A stretch of DNA of 13,148 bases, from assembly GCA_902466275.1 (NCBI GenBank), contig CABQQJ010000002.1, positions 1 to 13,148 of the forward strand, read 5' to 3'. Every line of letters begins with the position of its first letter. Within the stretch, counting starts at the first letter, position 1. A model generated the notes under the pieces. It was given only the letters and a program-made list of their open reading frames with translations. It was not told the origin of the DNA and made no database searches. Position numbers and translations under genes: made by a program. Of the stretch, positions 13,094-13,148 are shown one piece after another. Source of the DNA: an uncultured Veillonella sp. Its GTDB lineage: Bacteria; Bacillota; Negativicutes; Veillonellales; Veillonellaceae.

Positions 13094-13148
13094 AATATTC
13101 TCCTTTTAATAGTTAAGTAATAACAATGTCTATTGCCCTCCTAAGTTG
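13094..13148 (-). other. Leader of pilA and possible last codons of an upstream gene
   Basis: The 55 bases hold the pilA ribosome binding site (AAAGGAG) and, at the edge, codons that could end an upstream minus-strand gene. One frame reads NLGGQ then TAG (stop near 13130), which would suit the end of a PilC/GspF-type protein. Another frame reads 11 codons to a TAA near 13113. Too short to decide. No terminator or clear promoter is seen, so pilA may be transcribed from further upstream. Confidence 0.25.

Overview
The window is a gene-dense, AT-rich stretch in which every supported gene lies on the minus strand, so transcription runs from the right edge (13148) to the left edge (1). Gene content points to a low-GC bacterium with an outer membrane. 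It has Firmicute-like gene starts (strong AGGAGG ribosome binding sites, GTG and TTG starts), a type IV pilus or pseudopilus operon of the Gram-negative pilMNO kind, and a MacAB-like tripartite exporter. A Negativicute such as Veillonella fits best. This is an inference from gene content and style, not a database match.

Right part (13148 to 8377): a compact type IV pilus operon. Reading downstream it holds a major prepilin with an unusually long leader, a prepilin peptidase that has only the aspartyl protease half, four minor pilin-like genes in the order GspH/FimT-, PilV/GspI-, PilW/GspJ- and PilX/GspK-like, and then the inner-membrane platform genes pilM, pilN and pilO. Most neighbours overlap, and their ribosome binding sites lie inside the preceding gene, so translation is probably coupled. 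The operon ends at a strong hairpin terminator near 8311-8353. No pilP, pilQ, pilB or pilT is visible. The preceding gene, of which at most a few codons remain at the right edge, could be pilC-like.

Middle part (8257 to 6507): a shikimate-kinase-family gene with a long basic tail overlaps the start of a phosphofructokinase gene (pfkA) by 74 bases. Both enzymes keep their nucleotide-binding and catalytic signatures but have lost residues that normally bind the substrate: the RxPxY arginine in the AroK-like protein, and Arg243 and His249 in PfkA. A terminator overlaps the pfkA stop codon.

Next (6474 to 3237): a three-gene ABC exporter operon with a periplasmic adaptor (MacA-like), an ATPase and a MacB/FtsX-type permease. 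It has its own promoter carrying two inverted repeats, and it ends at a long hairpin terminator.

Left part (3231 to 1): a PaaI-like hotdog thioesterase with a palindrome in its leader, then pheS and pheT. These encode the two subunits of phenylalanyl-tRNA synthetase, and pheT runs off the left edge. A good extended -10 promoter for pheST sits across the thioesterase stop codon. No tRNA, rRNA, CRISPR array, insertion sequence or convincing plus-strand gene was found. No stretch longer than about 300 bases lacks a gene.
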